From Microbacteriaceae bacterium (GTDB taxonomy: Bacteria; Actinomycetota; Actinomycetes; Actinomycetales; Microbacteriaceae): DNA of 64,000 bases. The position numbers and the translations under genes were made by a program. The notes below the pieces were generated by a model. It had not been told where the DNA came from. It did no database searches and was given only the letters and a program-made list of their open reading frames with translations. Position 1 is the first letter of the stretch, and every line of letters starts with the position of its first letter. Positions 17,718 through 27,211 of this stretch are shown here, one piece after another. The stretch is from NCBI GenBank assembly GCA_025352325.1, contig JANXTR010000033.1:62001-126000 (forward strand), given 5' to 3'.

Positions 17718-18140
17718 ATGCTCAAAGGAATCGACCCGCTGCTGAGTGGCGCCCTGCTGAAGATGCTCGACGAACTCGGCCACGGTGACCAGCTCGTCAT
17801 CGCCGACCGCAATTTCCCGAGTTTCACGCAGGGGTCGCCGGTCGTGCATCTCGCCGTGGACGACGTGCTCCGGGTGTTCGACGCGGTGCTCTCGGTCTTC
17901 CCGCTCGACACCTTCGTCGACCAGCCGCTGGAACGGATCTCCCCGGCCGACGACCTGAGCCCCAACGCCGTGCAGACCGCCGTGCTCGAGCTGGCCCGCC
18001 GTCACGATGGACGCCCCCTCGAGTTCAACGTGCTGCCGCGCTTTGACTTCTACGGCCGCGCCGGCCGCGCGCACGCGGTGATCCACACGCTGGAGGCCGT
18101 TCCGTACTGCTGCTTCATCCTGACGAAGGGTGTTGTTTAG
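17718..18140 (+). CDS. RbsD/FucU-family sugar mutarotase
   Basis: A 140-residue protein with the family pattern throughout: MLKGIDPLLSGALLKMLDELGHGD, VIADRNFPS, DDVLRVFDAVLSVFPLD, and C-terminal YGRAGRAHAVIHTLEAVPYCCFILTKGVV. RbsD/FucU proteins interconvert ring forms of ribose or fucose. The sequence looks closer to FucU than RbsD, but the sugar cannot be fixed. No fucose or ribose transport genes are adjacent, and its link to the rib operon is only positional. Confidence 0.85.
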   Translation: MLKGIDPLLSGALLKMLDELGHGDQLVIADRNFPSFTQGSPVVHLAVDDVLRVFDAVLSVFPLDTFVDQPLERISPADDLSPNAVQTAVLELARRHDGRPLEFNVLPRFDFYGRAGRAHAVIHTLEAVPYCCFILTKGVV

Positions 18141-18217
18141 ACGCTCGTCGCCTCCCCGCCGCGTGCGCAGGTGAGCCTCTTCGCCACCACGCCCGTGGTC
18201 GCGAGAGACGAGACTCC

Positions 18218-18910
18218 ATGCATCCCAGCTTCGAGCAGTTCGACGCCGCACTGCGGACGCCCGAACGTCGGGCCGCGATCCGGTTGACGATCACGGATGC
18301 GGACGCCACCAGCCTCCTGACGCGGGACGACTGGGCACACGAGTACTACTCGCAGTGGATCGGGATGTTCCCGCCGGCGGTCGACCCCACCGCCGGCCCG
18401 GCGACGTCCGTGGCACAGCAGGGGGGCCTCGGCATCGGAGCCCGCCTGCTGCTCGCTGGCCTCGTCGTCGCCTGCATCGGTGTTGCGACCACCGCGTTGA
18501 TCATTCCCACCCTGACGGGAGCGAATAGGGTGACGAACGCCAGTGCCGAATCCCACTCGAGCACCATTCCCTCCGCCGTCGCAACCGACACGAATGGACT
18601 GACCGCCGTTCAGACCGAGTTCGTGGACGCCGAACTCGCGATCTCCGCCACCTCCATCGCTCAGCTCGTCGCGGGCGGGATGACACCGGCGAAGTTGCAC
18701 GACGCCGTCGACGTCTACACCGGGCTCGCCGACATCGAGTGCAAGCTGGTGGCCAAGTCCCCTGCCGGGTTCGACAACCCGGCAGCGAAGGAGAAGTTCG
18801 TCTCCGGCTTCACCCAGGGCATGACCGTGCTGGGCAAGACCGTCACTCCCACGACCGCGCAGGCCGAGCGCGTCTGGGCGGCGACGGCCGCCTACTGCGC
18901 GGCCAAGTGA
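18218..18910 (+). CDS. Hypothetical single-pass membrane protein
   Basis: A 230-residue protein of no recognised family. The N-terminal 65 residues are soluble and charged. One transmembrane segment lies near residues 72-95 (GARLLLAGLVVACIGVATTAL), followed by a Ser/Thr-rich linker and an external domain of about 100 residues with three cysteines (DIECKLVAKSPAG and a terminal AAYCAAK). It is convergent with the ABC permease gene whose stop is 6 bp away. The topology would put the C-terminal domain outside; function unknown. Confidence 0.6.
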   Translation: MHPSFEQFDAALRTPERRAAIRLTITDADATSLLTRDDWAHEYYSQWIGMFPPAVDPTAGPATSVAQQGGLGIGARLLLAGLVVACIGVATTALIIPTLTGANRVTNASAESHSSTIPSAVATDTNGLTAVQTEFVDAELAISATSIAQLVAGGMTPAKLHDAVDVYTGLADIECKLVAKSPAGFDNPAAKEKFVSGFTQGMTVLGKTVTPTTAQAERVWAATAAYCAAK

Positions 18911-18916
18911 CGCAGC

Positions 18917-19750
18917 TCAGTCCAGAAATAGGCTCCTCAGCCGGCGCGTCGTGAACACGAGGCCGAGCGTGATCATCACCGCGAAGTACAGCACGTGGAT
19001 GAGCAGCCCCCAGCTCAGCACGCCCGTTGTCAGCCCGCGGACGAGGTCGACGGCCTGCCAGAGCGGGAGCGCCTGGATGACCCACTGCACCGGCACCGGG
19101 TAGACGCTGAGCGGGTAGAACGTCGCCGAGAGCAGGAACATCGGCAGCAGGGCGAAGTTGATCCAGTCCATGTGCTGGAAGGTCTTCATGTAGCTCGTGA
19201 TGCCCATGCCGAGGCTCGCGAAGCCGAAGGCGATCAGCAGCACGGCCGGCAGAGCCAGCATGGCCGTCCACGCGAGGTTCAGACCGAGCGCCTGCATGAC
19301 GATCATGAAGGTGATCGCGTACACGCCGCCGCGGATGAGCGCGTAGACGATCTCGCCGAGTGCCACGTCGAGGGGGCCGAGCGTCGTGGCCAGCATTCCC
19401 TGATAGAGCTTGCCGAAGTGCATCTTGAAGAAGACGTTCCAGGTGGAGTCGTAGATCGCGCCGTTCATCGCCGAGACCGCGAGCAGCCCGGGTGCGATGA
19501 AGGCGGCATAGGGAATCGGATGCCCACCCACGTCGACCGAGCCGATGTACGATCCGAGGCCGAGGCCCAGTGACAGCAGGTAGAAGATCGGCTCGAAGAA
19601 TCCGGTCAGCACGACGATGTAGTTCGTGCTCTTGGTGGCCATGAACCCGCGCGCGATCACCGACTGCGGGTTGCCGGAGTAGAGGGCCCCAACTCCGCCG
19701 CCGCGACGGAGGGCGCCCCGGGTGGGCGCGGGAGTCGTCGACGCGGTCAT
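18917..19750 (-). CDS. ABC-2 type transporter permease (second)
   Basis: A 277-residue membrane protein of the DrrB/ABC-2 permease type: ARGFMATKSTNYIVVLTGFFEPIFYLLSLGLGLG (first helix), then PGLLAVSAMNGAIYDSTWNVFFKMH, and further helices to the C-terminus. The start is set at 19750 (MTASTTPAPTRGAL), where its ATG overlaps the stop of the upstream permease (ATGA); the track ORF to 19843 extends into that gene. It forms an export complex with the neighbouring permease and ATPase. Substrate unknown. Confidence 0.85.
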   Translation of the reverse strand: MTASTTPAPTRGALRRGGGVGALYSGNPQSVIARGFMATKSTNYIVVLTGFFEPIFYLLSLGLGLGSYIGSVDVGGHPIPYAAFIAPGLLAVSAMNGAIYDSTWNVFFKMHFGKLYQGMLATTLGPLDVALGEIVYALIRGGVYAITFMIVMQALGLNLAWTAMLALPAVLLIAFGFASLGMGITSYMKTFQHMDWINFALLPMFLLSATFYPLSVYPVPVQWVIQALPLWQAVDLVRGLTTGVLSWGLLIHVLYFAVMITLGLVFTTRRLRSLFLD

Positions 19751-20589
19751 CGGTTCAGCCGTTTCGTCGTGTTGCGGGTGAAGATCGCCCAGCCGATCGC
19801 GAACTCCGCGGCGAGCACGACCACGTGGACGAGGATCAACCAACCCGGCTCCACCTGGCCGTAGGAGGCGTCACGGGCCAGCTGCGTGCTGTGCCAGAGC
19901 GGCGAGATCCAGCCGATCCACTGCAGCCAGATCGGCAGCTGGGTCAGCGGGAAGACGGTGCCCGAGAAGAGCGTCATCGGGAGCACGACGGAGCGGCCGA
20001 TGACCGCGAACTGGCCGCGATCCTCTCGGATCGTCGCCGAGTACGCGGCGATCGGGACACCGAAGGCGAGCCCGCCGAGCAGCGCGATGGGCAGGACCAG
20101 CAGTCCCGCCGGCAGATGGATTGCGCCGAACGCCAGAGCGATTGCGAGGAAGATGCCCGAGGTCACCGCCATCCGGATCACCGTGTACAGGATGTGGCCG
20201 CTCGCGATCTGCCGCGGCGAGATCGGGGCCGCGTTCATCCCGATGTAGACCTCGTTCCACTTGAAGCCCATCATCACGCCGAAGGTGAACTCCTCGGTCG
20301 CGGTGCCGACGGCTCCGGCGCAGAGGAACGCGGGGATCACGAACTCGACGTACGAGACGCCGCCGATCCCGCTCGTTCCGCCGGTCTTGATCAGCGAGGC
20401 GAGCCCGACGCCGAATGCCAACAGATAGAGCAGGGGTGAGCCGATCGCGGTGGCCAGGGCGGGGACGATGAAGGTCGGAACGCGGCGCAGCTCGTGCTCG
20501 GCGACGTACCAGGCGCCCCACCTCTTCGGGTCGCCCGGCCTGGACGCGTCACCGCTCGCCTGGACACGCGGCTCGGACACGGCGGTCAT
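19747..20589 (-). CDS. ABC-2 type transporter permease (first)
   Basis: A 280-residue membrane protein with six predicted hydrophobic helices. The region VPTFIVPALATAIGSPLLYLLAFGVGLASL and the conserved ABC-2 stretch EFVIPAFLCAGAVGTATEEFTFGVMMGFKWNEVY can be read. It is a paralogue of the next permease; such pairs usually form a heterodimer. It overlaps the ATPase gene upstream and the second permease downstream by 4 bp each, so all three are translated as one unit. Confidence 0.87.
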   Translation of the reverse strand: MTAVSEPRVQASGDASRPGDPKRWGAWYVAEHELRRVPTFIVPALATAIGSPLLYLLAFGVGLASLIKTGGTSGIGGVSYVEFVIPAFLCAGAVGTATEEFTFGVMMGFKWNEVYIGMNAAPISPRQIASGHILYTVIRMAVTSGIFLAIALAFGAIHLPAGLLVLPIALLGGLAFGVPIAAYSATIREDRGQFAVIGRSVVLPMTLFSGTVFPLTQLPIWLQWIGWISPLWHSTQLARDASYGQVEPGWLILVHVVVLAAEFAIGWAIFTRNTTKRLNR

Positions 20590-21512
20590 TCGATCAGGCT
20601 CCGCCCGGTGAGACGCAGGAACACGTCCTCGAGGCTCGAGCGCCGCACCAGGCTCGTGATCGGATGCAAGCCGCGGCGGACCGCCTCCGACAGCGCCGCC
20701 TCGCCGTCATCCGCGTAGATCAGAATGCGGTCGGGCAGCACCTCGACGCGATCCCCGACTCCGGCGAGCGTGACGGCGGCATCCGCATTGCGCTCGGAGC
20801 CGAACCGCAGCTCGACCACCTCGCGCGTGGAGTACTCCGTGATGAGGGCGGCCGGGGCGCCCTCGGCCATGATCATGCCCTTGTCGACCACGACGAGCCG
20901 ATCGCAAAGCTGCTCCGCCTCGTCCATATAGTGCGTGGTCACGACGAGGGTGGTGCCCTGCTCCTTGAGTCGGAACAGGCGATCCCACAGGATATGCCGC
21001 GCCTGCGGATCGAGCCCGGTCGTCGGCTCGTCGAGCAGCAGGATGCGCGGATTGTTGATCAGCGACCGCGCGATCGTGAGCCGCCGCTTCATGCCACCGG
21101 AGAGATCATCGACCTTCGCCTTTGCCCGATCGCTGAGCTGCGCGAAGTCGAGCAGCTCGTCGGCGCGCTGCGCGACCACCGCGCGCGACAGGCCGAAGTA
21201 CCGTCCGTAGACGAGCAGGTTCTCGCGGACGCGGAGCTCGGCATCCAGGTTGTCGGTCTGCGGCACCACCCCGAGCTGGGCCCGGATGTCCGGCCCGTTC
21301 TCGTTCGGATCCATCCCCAGGATGCTGAGCTCGCCGCTCGTACGCGTCGACACGGCGCCGACCATCCGCATGGTCGTCGACTTGCCCGCCCCGTTGGGGC
21401 CGAGCAGCCCGAACGACTCCCCCGGCGCGACCTCGAACGAGAGACTGTCGACGGCGGCCGTCTCTTTGTAGAGCTTGCGGAGGTCGCGGGCTTCGATGAC
21501 AGGACTCGGCAC
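20586..21512 (-). CDS. ABC transporter ATP-binding protein (DrrA/NodI type)
   Basis: A 308-residue ATPase: Walker A GPNGAGKST, Q-loop VVPQTDNLDAELRVRENL, signature LSGGMKRRLTIARSLINNP, Walker B RILLLDEPTTGLDP, and the H-loop Thr-Thr-His (VVTTHYMDEAEQL). The C-terminal about 70 residues match the extension of DrrA-type exporters of drugs, lipids or polysaccharides. It starts with GTG, preceded by TAGGGT at 6 nt. First gene of the three-gene exporter operon. Confidence 0.92.
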   Translation of the reverse strand: MPSPVIEARDLRKLYKETAAVDSLSFEVAPGESFGLLGPNGAGKSTTMRMVGAVSTRTSGELSILGMDPNENGPDIRAQLGVVPQTDNLDAELRVRENLLVYGRYFGLSRAVVAQRADELLDFAQLSDRAKAKVDDLSGGMKRRLTIARSLINNPRILLLDEPTTGLDPQARHILWDRLFRLKEQGTTLVVTTHYMDEAEQLCDRLVVVDKGMIMAEGAPAALITEYSTREVVELRFGSERNADAAVTLAGVGDRVEVLPDRILIYADDGEAALSEAVRRGLHPITSLVRRSSLEDVFLRLTGRSLIE

Positions 21513-21518
21513 CCTTCG

Positions 21519-21524
21519 ACCCTA
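21519..21524 (-). promoter_or_regulatory. -10 box TAGGGT, leaderless promoter of the ABC-2 exporter operon
   Basis: On the minus strand TAGGGT is followed by 6 nt and the GTG start at 21512. It lies 62 bp from the divergent promoter of the ABC half-exporter. Confidence 0.5.
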
Positions 21525-21586
21525 GGCGAGACCCCCGACGATCATGGAGCATCCGTCAGGAGTACGACGCAGTGGCGCGCGCGACG

Positions 21587-21592
21587 TAGCGT
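21587..21592 (+). promoter_or_regulatory. -10 box TAGCGT, leaderless promoter of the ABC half-exporter
   Basis: TAGCGT is followed by exactly 6 nt and the ATG at 21599. Confidence 0.5.
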
Positions 21593-21598
21593 GGAGCC

Positions 21599-23470
21599 AT
21601 GAGCTCCACCGGTACAACCTCCCCGCCCGCGAATCCGGGCCGCCGCGGCATGTTCGGTCGCCGTCCGGACGACGACGGACCCCGCGCGAGCTTTCGCCAA
21701 CTGCTGCCGTACCTCACGGAGCACCGCGGCATTCTGATCGTCGTCGTCGGCCTCAGCCTGGTCGGCGCAGCCACCTCGCTCGTGCAGCCGCTGCTTGTCA
21801 GCCAGGTGATCGGGTACGTGCAGAAGGGGCTCGCACTCGGCACGCTGGTCTGGGTGCTGGTCGCGCTGGTCATCGTCTCAGCGCTCATCAGCGGCATCCA
21901 GCACTACCTGCTGCAACGCACCGGCACCTCGGTCGTGCTCTCGGCCCGTCGCCAGTTGGTGCAGCGGATGCTGCGGCTCCCGATCGCGGAATTCGACCAG
22001 CGACGTACGGGCGATCTCGTCTCGCGGGTCGGCAGCGACACCACCCTGCTCTACGCGGTGATCACGCAGGGGCTGATCGACGCCATCGGCGGAGCCGTGC
22101 TCTTCCTCGGTGCGCTGATCGCGATGCTCATCATCGATCCGGTGCTGCTCGGGCTCACCGTGCTGGTGGTCGCGGTGTCGGTGGTCGGGGTCGTCCTGCT
22201 CTCGGGTCGGGTGCGGGTGGCGTCACGCCAACAGCAGGAGAAGGTCGGTGACCTCGCCGCCGCCGTGGAGCGCTCGATCAGCGCCATCCGCACGGTCCGC
22301 GCCTCGAACGCGACCGCGCGCGAGACGGCCGCGGTCGAACTGGATGCCGTGGGCGCATACGAGGCCGGCGTTCGCGTCGCGAAGATCTCGTCGCTGATCG
22401 TGCCGGTCGGGGCGATCGCGCTGCAGGTATCGCTGCTGGTGGTGCTCGGTGTCGGCGGATTCCGGGTGGCGAGCGGCGCCCTGACGATCGCCAATCTGGT
22501 GGCGTTCATCCTGTTCCTGTTCATGATGATCATGCCGCTCGGGCAGGCGTTCGGCGCCCTCACCTCGGTGAATCAGGCGCTCGGGGCGCTGGGCCGTATC
22601 CAGGAGATCATCGCGATTCCGAGCGAGGACGAGAACGACGCCGCCCTCGAGCCGGCCGCGCCCATCGAGACGGATGCCGCCATCACCTTCGACGAGGTGC
22701 GCTTCGGGTACCCCGAGTCGGCCCACAAGACCGAGCGCGACAAGGCGATCGCGGCCGTCGTCGGAGAGGACGCGCTCCCGCCACGTGACAAAGAGGTGCT
22801 GCACGGCGTCTCGTTCGAGGTGCCGCGGGGTTCGCGGGTCGCGTTGGTCGGGCCGAGCGGCGCCGGTAAGAGCACGATCCTCTCGCTCATCGAGCGCTTC
22901 TACGACCCGACCGGCGGGGTTGTGCGCCTCGGCGGCGTGGACGTGCGCGGCATCCCCCGGGATGCGCTTCGCGCCCAGATCGGCTACGTCGAGCAGGAGG
23001 CCCCCGTGCTCGCTGGCACCCTGCGCGACAACCTGAAACTCAGTTCACCGGATGCCACCGACGCGGCCTGCATCGAGGTGCTGCACGCGGTGAACCTCGA
23101 CGAGGTGCTGGAGCGCAGCGAACTCGGGCTCGACGCTCCCGTCGGCGAGTCGGGCGTGATGCTCTCGGGCGGCGAACGTCAGCGCCTCGCGATCGCGCGT
23201 GCGCTGCTGGCGGCCCCACCGATCCTGTTGCTGGATGAAGCGACCGCCTCCCTCGACGGACTCAACGAGCAGCTCCTGCGCGAGGCGATCGACGCGGTCG
23301 CCGCGGATCGCACCCTGCTGGTCATCGCGCACCGGCTTTCGACGGTGGTCGACTCTGACGTCATCGTGGTGCTCGATCACGGTCGCGTCGTTGGCGTCGG
23401 CACCCACTCCGAGCTCGTGGCGTCGACCCCCCTCTACAAGGATCTCGCGAAGCACCAGCTGCTGGTGTAA
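21599..23470 (+). CDS. ABC transporter, fused membrane and ATP-binding domains (half-exporter)
   Basis: A 623-residue type IV exporter half. The membrane domain occupies residues about 35-330, with helices such as HRGILIVVVGLSLVGAATSL and ALGTLVWVLVALVIVSALISG and the coupling segment FDQRRTGDLVSRVGSDTTLLY. The nucleotide-binding domain has Walker A VGPSGAGKST, signature LSGGERQRLAIARAL, Walker B ILLLDEATASLD and the H-loop IAHRLST. It should work as a homodimer. An unusual charged insert (HKTERDKAIAAVVGEDALPP) sits between the first NBD strand and Walker A. The substrate, probably a lipid, drug or peptide, is unknown. Confidence 0.92.
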   Translation: MSSTGTTSPPANPGRRGMFGRRPDDDGPRASFRQLLPYLTEHRGILIVVVGLSLVGAATSLVQPLLVSQVIGYVQKGLALGTLVWVLVALVIVSALISGIQHYLLQRTGTSVVLSARRQLVQRMLRLPIAEFDQRRTGDLVSRVGSDTTLLYAVITQGLIDAIGGAVLFLGALIAMLIIDPVLLGLTVLVVAVSVVGVVLLSGRVRVASRQQQEKVGDLAAAVERSISAIRTVRASNATARETAAVELDAVGAYEAGVRVAKISSLIVPVGAIALQVSLLVVLGVGGFRVASGALTIANLVAFILFLFMMIMPLGQAFGALTSVNQALGALGRIQEIIAIPSEDENDAALEPAAPIETDAAITFDEVRFGYPESAHKTERDKAIAAVVGEDALPPRDKEVLHGVSFEVPRGSRVALVGPSGAGKSTILSLIERFYDPTGGVVRLGGVDVRGIPRDALRAQIGYVEQEAPVLAGTLRDNLKLSSPDATDAACIEVLHAVNLDEVLERSELGLDAPVGESGVMLSGGERQRLAIARALLAAPPILLLDEATASLDGLNEQLLREAIDAVAADRTLLVIAHRLSTVVDSDVIVVLDHGRVVGVGTHSELVASTPLYKDLAKHQLLV

Positions 23471-23530
23471 CGCGCTCGCTGGTCGAGCCGCAGTCGCGGA
23501 GCGCGGCGGCGTGTACGTCGCACGAAGCGG

Positions 23531-23555
23531 GTGCGCCGCAGAAGTGGCGGCGCAC
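23531..23555. terminator. Hairpin between convergent genes
   Basis: GTGCGCCGC at 23531-23539 pairs perfectly with GCGGCGCAC at 23547-23555 around a 7-nt loop. It lies between the half-exporter stop and the minus-strand chain ending at 23561, so it can end transcription from both sides. No T-run. Confidence 0.55.
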
Positions 23556-23560
23556 AGGAC

Positions 23561-23650
23561 TTAGAAGACCCCGGTGACCTTCAGGATCAGGCCCACAAAA
23601 GCGGCCACCGCGATCAGGGCGCAGCTGACGAGGATGGCACGGGCGATCAT
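23561..23650 (-). CDS. 29-aa single-pass membrane microprotein coupled to gabD
   Basis: The ATG at 23650 overlaps the gabD stop (ATGA). The product is 29 residues: a short basic N-terminus (MIAR), one hydrophobic helix of about 20 residues (ILVSCALIAVAAFVGLIL) and a Lys near the C-terminus. The coupling, clean membrane-helix composition and the hairpin right after the stop support a real gene. The ORF track hides it as the C-terminus of a 535-aa shadow of gabD. No family is recognised; it might modulate a membrane partner or be a coupled leftover. Confidence 0.5.
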   Translation of the reverse strand: MIARAILVSCALIAVAAFVGLILKVTGVF

Positions 23651-25113
23651 GCGAAAGGGTCCGGGGTCATGACGTACTTGGTCTCCAGGTATTCGTGGAT
23701 GCCCTCGAGCCCGCCTTCGCGTCCGAGGCCGGACTGCTTGACGCCCCCGAAGGGCGCCGCCGCGTTCGAGATGACACCGGCGTTCAGTCCCATCATGCCG
23801 GTTTCGAGTGACTCGATCATGCGCTGGCCGCGCGCCAGGTCGCGCGTGTAGACGTACGACACCAGGCCGTACTCGGTGTCGTTGGCCGCGGCCACGGCAT
23901 CCGCCTCGTCGGTGAAGGTCGAGATCGCGAGCACCGGCCCGAAGATCTCTTCGCGCAGGATGTCGCTGCCAGCGACCACGCCGGTGACGACGGTCGGCTG
24001 GTAGAAGGTGCCCGGGCCGTCGAGCGCGGAGCCCCCAGTCGTGACGGTCGCCCCTCGCTGCACGGCATCCGCGACCAACGACGACGCCTTCGCCACGGCC
24101 TTCCCGTCGATCAGCGGGCCGATGGTGACGCCCTCCTCCGTGCCGCGCCCGATCTTCAGCGCGGCGACGCGCGCGGTCACCCGAGCGGCGAACTCCTCGG
24201 CGACCGATTCGTGCACGAGGAAGCGGTTCGCCGCCGTGCAGGCCTCGCCGATGTTGCGGAACTTGGCGAGCATGGCGCCATCGACCGCCTTGTCGAGGTC
24301 GGCATCCTCGAAGACCAGGAACGGGGCGTTGCCGCCCAGCTCCATCGAGGTGCGCAGCACGGTGTCCGCCGCCTGCTTGAGCAGCTGGATGCCGACCGGC
24401 GTCGATCCGGTGAACGAGAGTTTGCGAAGTCGCGGGTCGGCGATGATCGGGTCGGAGACGGCGCCGCTCGTGGACGTGGTGATCACGTTGAGCACCCCCT
24501 TCGGCAGCCCGACCTCCTCGAAGATCTTCGCCAGGTAAATGGTGGTGAGCGGGGTGAGCGCGGCGGGCTTGACGACGACCGTGCAGCCCGCGGCGAGCGC
24601 CGGCGCGATCTTGCGGGTGGCCATGGCGAGCGGGAAGTTCCACGGAGTGATGAAGAAGCATGGGCCCACGGGACGCTGCGTGACGATCATCCGTCCGGTG
24701 CCCTCGGGGTTCGAGCCGTAGCGGCCGGCGATCCGCGGCGCTTCCTCGGCGAACCAGCGCAGGAACTCGCTCCCGTACGCGACTTCGCCGCGGGCCTCCG
24801 ACAGGGGCTTGCCCATCTCGAGGGTCATGAGCAGGGCGAACTCGTCCGCGCGGTCCTGCACGAGCTGCCAGGCCGCGCGCAGGATCTCGCCGCGCACGCG
24901 AGCCGGGGTGGATGCCCAGCCCGACTGAGCCGCAACGGCCGCATCCAGCGCGGCGGCGCCATCCGCCACCGAGGCATCGGCGATTGTGGCGATCGTCGTG
25001 CCGGTGGACGGGTCCTGCACGTCGATCGTGCGGCCCGAGGTGGAGCCGACCCAGTCGCCGCCGATGAACAGCTGTGCGGGTACTTTCGCGAGCAGGGCGC
25101 TTTCCGAGATCAC
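23647..25113 (-). CDS. gabD: NAD(P)-dependent succinate-semialdehyde dehydrogenase
   Basis: A 488-residue aldehyde dehydrogenase. The N-terminus [24 protein letters not shown], the cofactor segment [34 protein letters not shown], the catalytic Glu in [18 protein letters not shown] and the catalytic Cys in [12 protein letters not shown] are present. The sequence follows the SSADH (GabD) pattern, converting succinate semialdehyde to succinate. No gabT is nearby. It overlaps the nicotinamidase gene upstream (ATGA) and the microprotein downstream (ATGA). Confidence 0.88.
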   Translation of the reverse strand: MISESALLAKVPAQLFIGGDWVGSTSGRTIDVQDPSTGTTIATIADASVADGAAALDAAVAAQSGWASTPARVRGEILRAAWQLVQDRADEFALLMTLEMGKPLSEARGEVAYGSEFLRWFAEEAPRIAGRYGSNPEGTGRMIVTQRPVGPCFFITPWNFPLAMATRKIAPALAAGCTVVVKPAALTPLTTIYLAKIFEEVGLPKGVLNVITTSTSGAVSDPIIADPRLRKLSFTGSTPVGIQLLKQAADTVLRTSMELGGNAPFLVFEDADLDKAVDGAMLAKFRNIGEACTAANRFLVHESVAEEFAARVTARVAALKIGRGTEEGVTIGPLIDGKAVAKASSLVADAVQRGATVTTGGSALDGPGTFYQPTVVTGVVAGSDILREEIFGPVLAISTFTDEADAVAAANDTEYGLVSYVYTRDLARGQRMIESLETGMMGLNAGVISNAAAPFGGVKQSGLGREGGLEGIHEYLETKYVMTPDPFA

Positions 25114-25721
25114 GCGAGGTCCTTTCCTGTTGATGCTTCGATGTCGGCGCCGGCGTCCGCGACCTCACGCAGCGCCGCGACGCTGGAACCCGGGGCGACC
25201 CCGGCGATCAGGTCGTCGATGACGCGCACGTAGCGGCCGGAGGCGAGCGCGTCGAGCGCGGACGCCCGGACGCAGTAGTCGGTGGCGATGCCCACCACGT
25301 CGACGTCCGACACCCCGAGCTTGTCGAGCACGAGGGGGAAGTGGTCGCCCTCCTCGGTGGTGCCCTCGAAGATCGAGTACGCGGGCACGCCCTGGCCCTT
25401 GCGGATGTGCACGTCGATCAGCTCCACGTCGAGCGCGGGGTCGTACTGCGCGCCCACCGTGCCGGCCACGCAGTGCACCGGCCAGGTGTCGACGAAGTCG
25501 GGGGCGGCATCCAGAGCGAAGTGGCCGCCGTTGTCGCTCGCACCGTTCTCGTCCGGGCCGTCATGCCAGTCGCGCGAGGCGAACACGACGTCGTAGCGCT
25601 CGGGATGCGCGCGCAGGTACGCGGTGATGCCCGCGGCGACCGCGTCCCCGCCCGCGACCCCGAGCGCGCCGCCCTCGGTGAAGTCGTTCTGGACGTCGAT
25701 GATGAACAGGGCTCGCGACAT
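25110..25721 (-). CDS. pncA: Nicotinamidase / isochorismatase-family hydrolase
   Basis: A 203-residue cysteine hydrolase that would convert nicotinamide to nicotinate for NAD recycling. The catalytic triad can be placed at Asp9 (FIIDVQNDF), Lys108 (IRKGQ) and Cys150 (GIATDYCVRASALDA), and metal ligands at Asp51/His53 (SRDWHD) and probably His67. A GGAGG ribosome-binding site precedes the ATG. It is 11 bp downstream of dacB and overlaps gabD. Confidence 0.88.
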   Translation of the reverse strand: MSRALFIIDVQNDFTEGGALGVAGGDAVAAGITAYLRAHPERYDVVFASRDWHDGPDENGASDNGGHFALDAAPDFVDTWPVHCVAGTVGAQYDPALDVELIDVHIRKGQGVPAYSIFEGTTEEGDHFPLVLDKLGVSDVDVVGIATDYCVRASALDALASGRYVRVIDDLIAGVAPGSSVAALREVADAGADIEASTGKDLA

Positions 25722-25732
25722 GGATCCTCCGG

Positions 25733-27205
25733 CTAGTTGTTCGAGAGATTGTCGCCGCAGCTGAAGGCCGCGGTGGTGAGGGTGTCGAGCGCGGCCTTGG
25801 CGGTCGACGGGATGCCGGGGCGGATGGCGTAGAAGGTGAAGACAAGGGGCGTACCGTCCGCCGCGGCGATCGTGCCCGCCAGGCTGTATTCGATGTCAGT
25901 CCAGCCCGTCTTGGCTGCCACGTGGCCGCGAGCGACGGCGTTGGCTCCCGTGAACCGACTGGCGACGCTGCCGCTCGTTCCGGCGACGCCCAGACCGGCG
26001 CGCACGACATCCAGTCCCTGGGTGCCCGCAGAGATCTGCCGCAGCAGCGCCGTCATGGTCGCCGGCGGCACGAGGCTCCGGTAGCTCTCGCCCGAGCCGT
26101 CGGCGATCGTCATGCCGGTCGGCGAGATCTTGAACGCGCTCGAGAGCGCGCTCGGGATGGCCTGATTCAGCGAGGCCAGCGAACCGTCGAGGCCCGACAC
26201 CTTCGACGTGACGCGGCCGAGCATCTCGCCGAGCGTGTTGTCGCTGGGCAGGAGCATCTGCGAGATGAGGGTGCGCAGCGGCTGCGATTTCACTTCGGCG
26301 AGCTGGGTCGAGTTCGGGATGGCGGTGCCCAGGCTGGTCGCGACCGAGCCGCTCACGAGCCCGCCGCTGTCTGCATCGCGCAGGGCGGCGATGAACGCGG
26401 CACCGGCACGCCCGATCGGATCGGTGCTGCGGTAGCTCGTCGAGGCCTGCGGGTTGGCTCGGTCGCCGTCCACCTGCAGGGCCGTGGTCTCGGACTGGTA
26501 TCCCTGCGTCTGCTCGCTGCGCTTCACGTCCGGGGTCCACCGGTCGGCGGTGCTCCAGTAGCTGGCGTCGAGCACAACCTGGGTGATCGGGACGCCCGGA
26601 TGCTTCGCCCCGTACCCCGCGAGGGTCTGGGCCGCGAGGTCCGACAACTTGGGCGCGCCGGCGTAGAAGCTCTCCTGCCCTGCGGGAAGGGCGCTCAGGG
26701 TGGGGTCACCGTGACCGACGAACACGATCGTGCCGGGGCCGCTGCCGTCGACGACATCGGTCGCGATCTGGTAGTCCGGCGTGAGCACGGCGACGGCGGC
26801 CGACGCGATCAGCAGCTTCAGCGTGCTCGCCGTCGTGGCGGGCGTGGACGCCCCGTGATCCCAGAGAACCTCGCCGGTGTCGGAGCGCACGACGCTGCCG
26901 GTGAGGGTCGCCAGCCGGGGGTCGGCGGCGGGGCCGGCGACCGAGCAGGTGCGCACGCGGCTGGCTGCAGGGCTGGCGCTCGGCGTCGGACGCGGCGGCG
27001 CGGTCGAGGGCTTCGGCGTCGGAGTGGCGACCGGCTGCTTCGGAGAGGCGGCGGCCATCCCGGCAAAGACGGCTCCCGTGCCCAGAAGCACAAATACGAG
27101 CCCCAGCGCAGCGGTCAGCCAGGCGACCGGATGCCGACGCAACGCGGTGAGCGTGCCCGACGTCGAGCGCGCGCCGCGACGGGTCTCCGGCTGATCGTCA
27201 CTCAC
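25733..27205 (-). CDS. dacB: D-alanyl-D-alanine carboxypeptidase (PBP4/DacB family)
   Basis: A 490-residue class C penicillin-binding protein acting outside the membrane on peptidoglycan peptides. The N-terminus is basic and cytoplasmic, with one transmembrane helix at about 27-51 and a Pro/Thr-rich spacer. Catalytic motifs are STLK at 127-130, SDN (LLPSDNTLGEML) and KTG (HVAAKTGWTD). The GTG start is preceded by TAATCT at 6 nt, whose TAA is the stop of the upstream oxidoreductase gene. Confidence 0.92.
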   Translation of the reverse strand: MSDDQPETRRGARSTSGTLTALRRHPVAWLTAALGLVFVLLGTGAVFAGMAAASPKQPVATPTPKPSTAPPRPTPSASPAASRVRTCSVAGPAADPRLATLTGSVVRSDTGEVLWDHGASTPATTASTLKLLIASAAVAVLTPDYQIATDVVDGSGPGTIVFVGHGDPTLSALPAGQESFYAGAPKLSDLAAQTLAGYGAKHPGVPITQVVLDASYWSTADRWTPDVKRSEQTQGYQSETTALQVDGDRANPQASTSYRSTDPIGRAGAAFIAALRDADSGGLVSGSVATSLGTAIPNSTQLAEVKSQPLRTLISQMLLPSDNTLGEMLGRVTSKVSGLDGSLASLNQAIPSALSSAFKISPTGMTIADGSGESYRSLVPPATMTALLRQISAGTQGLDVVRAGLGVAGTSGSVASRFTGANAVARGHVAAKTGWTDIEYSLAGTIAAADGTPLVFTFYAIRPGIPSTAKAALDTLTTAAFSCGDNLSNN

Positions 27206-27211
27206 CCCGCC

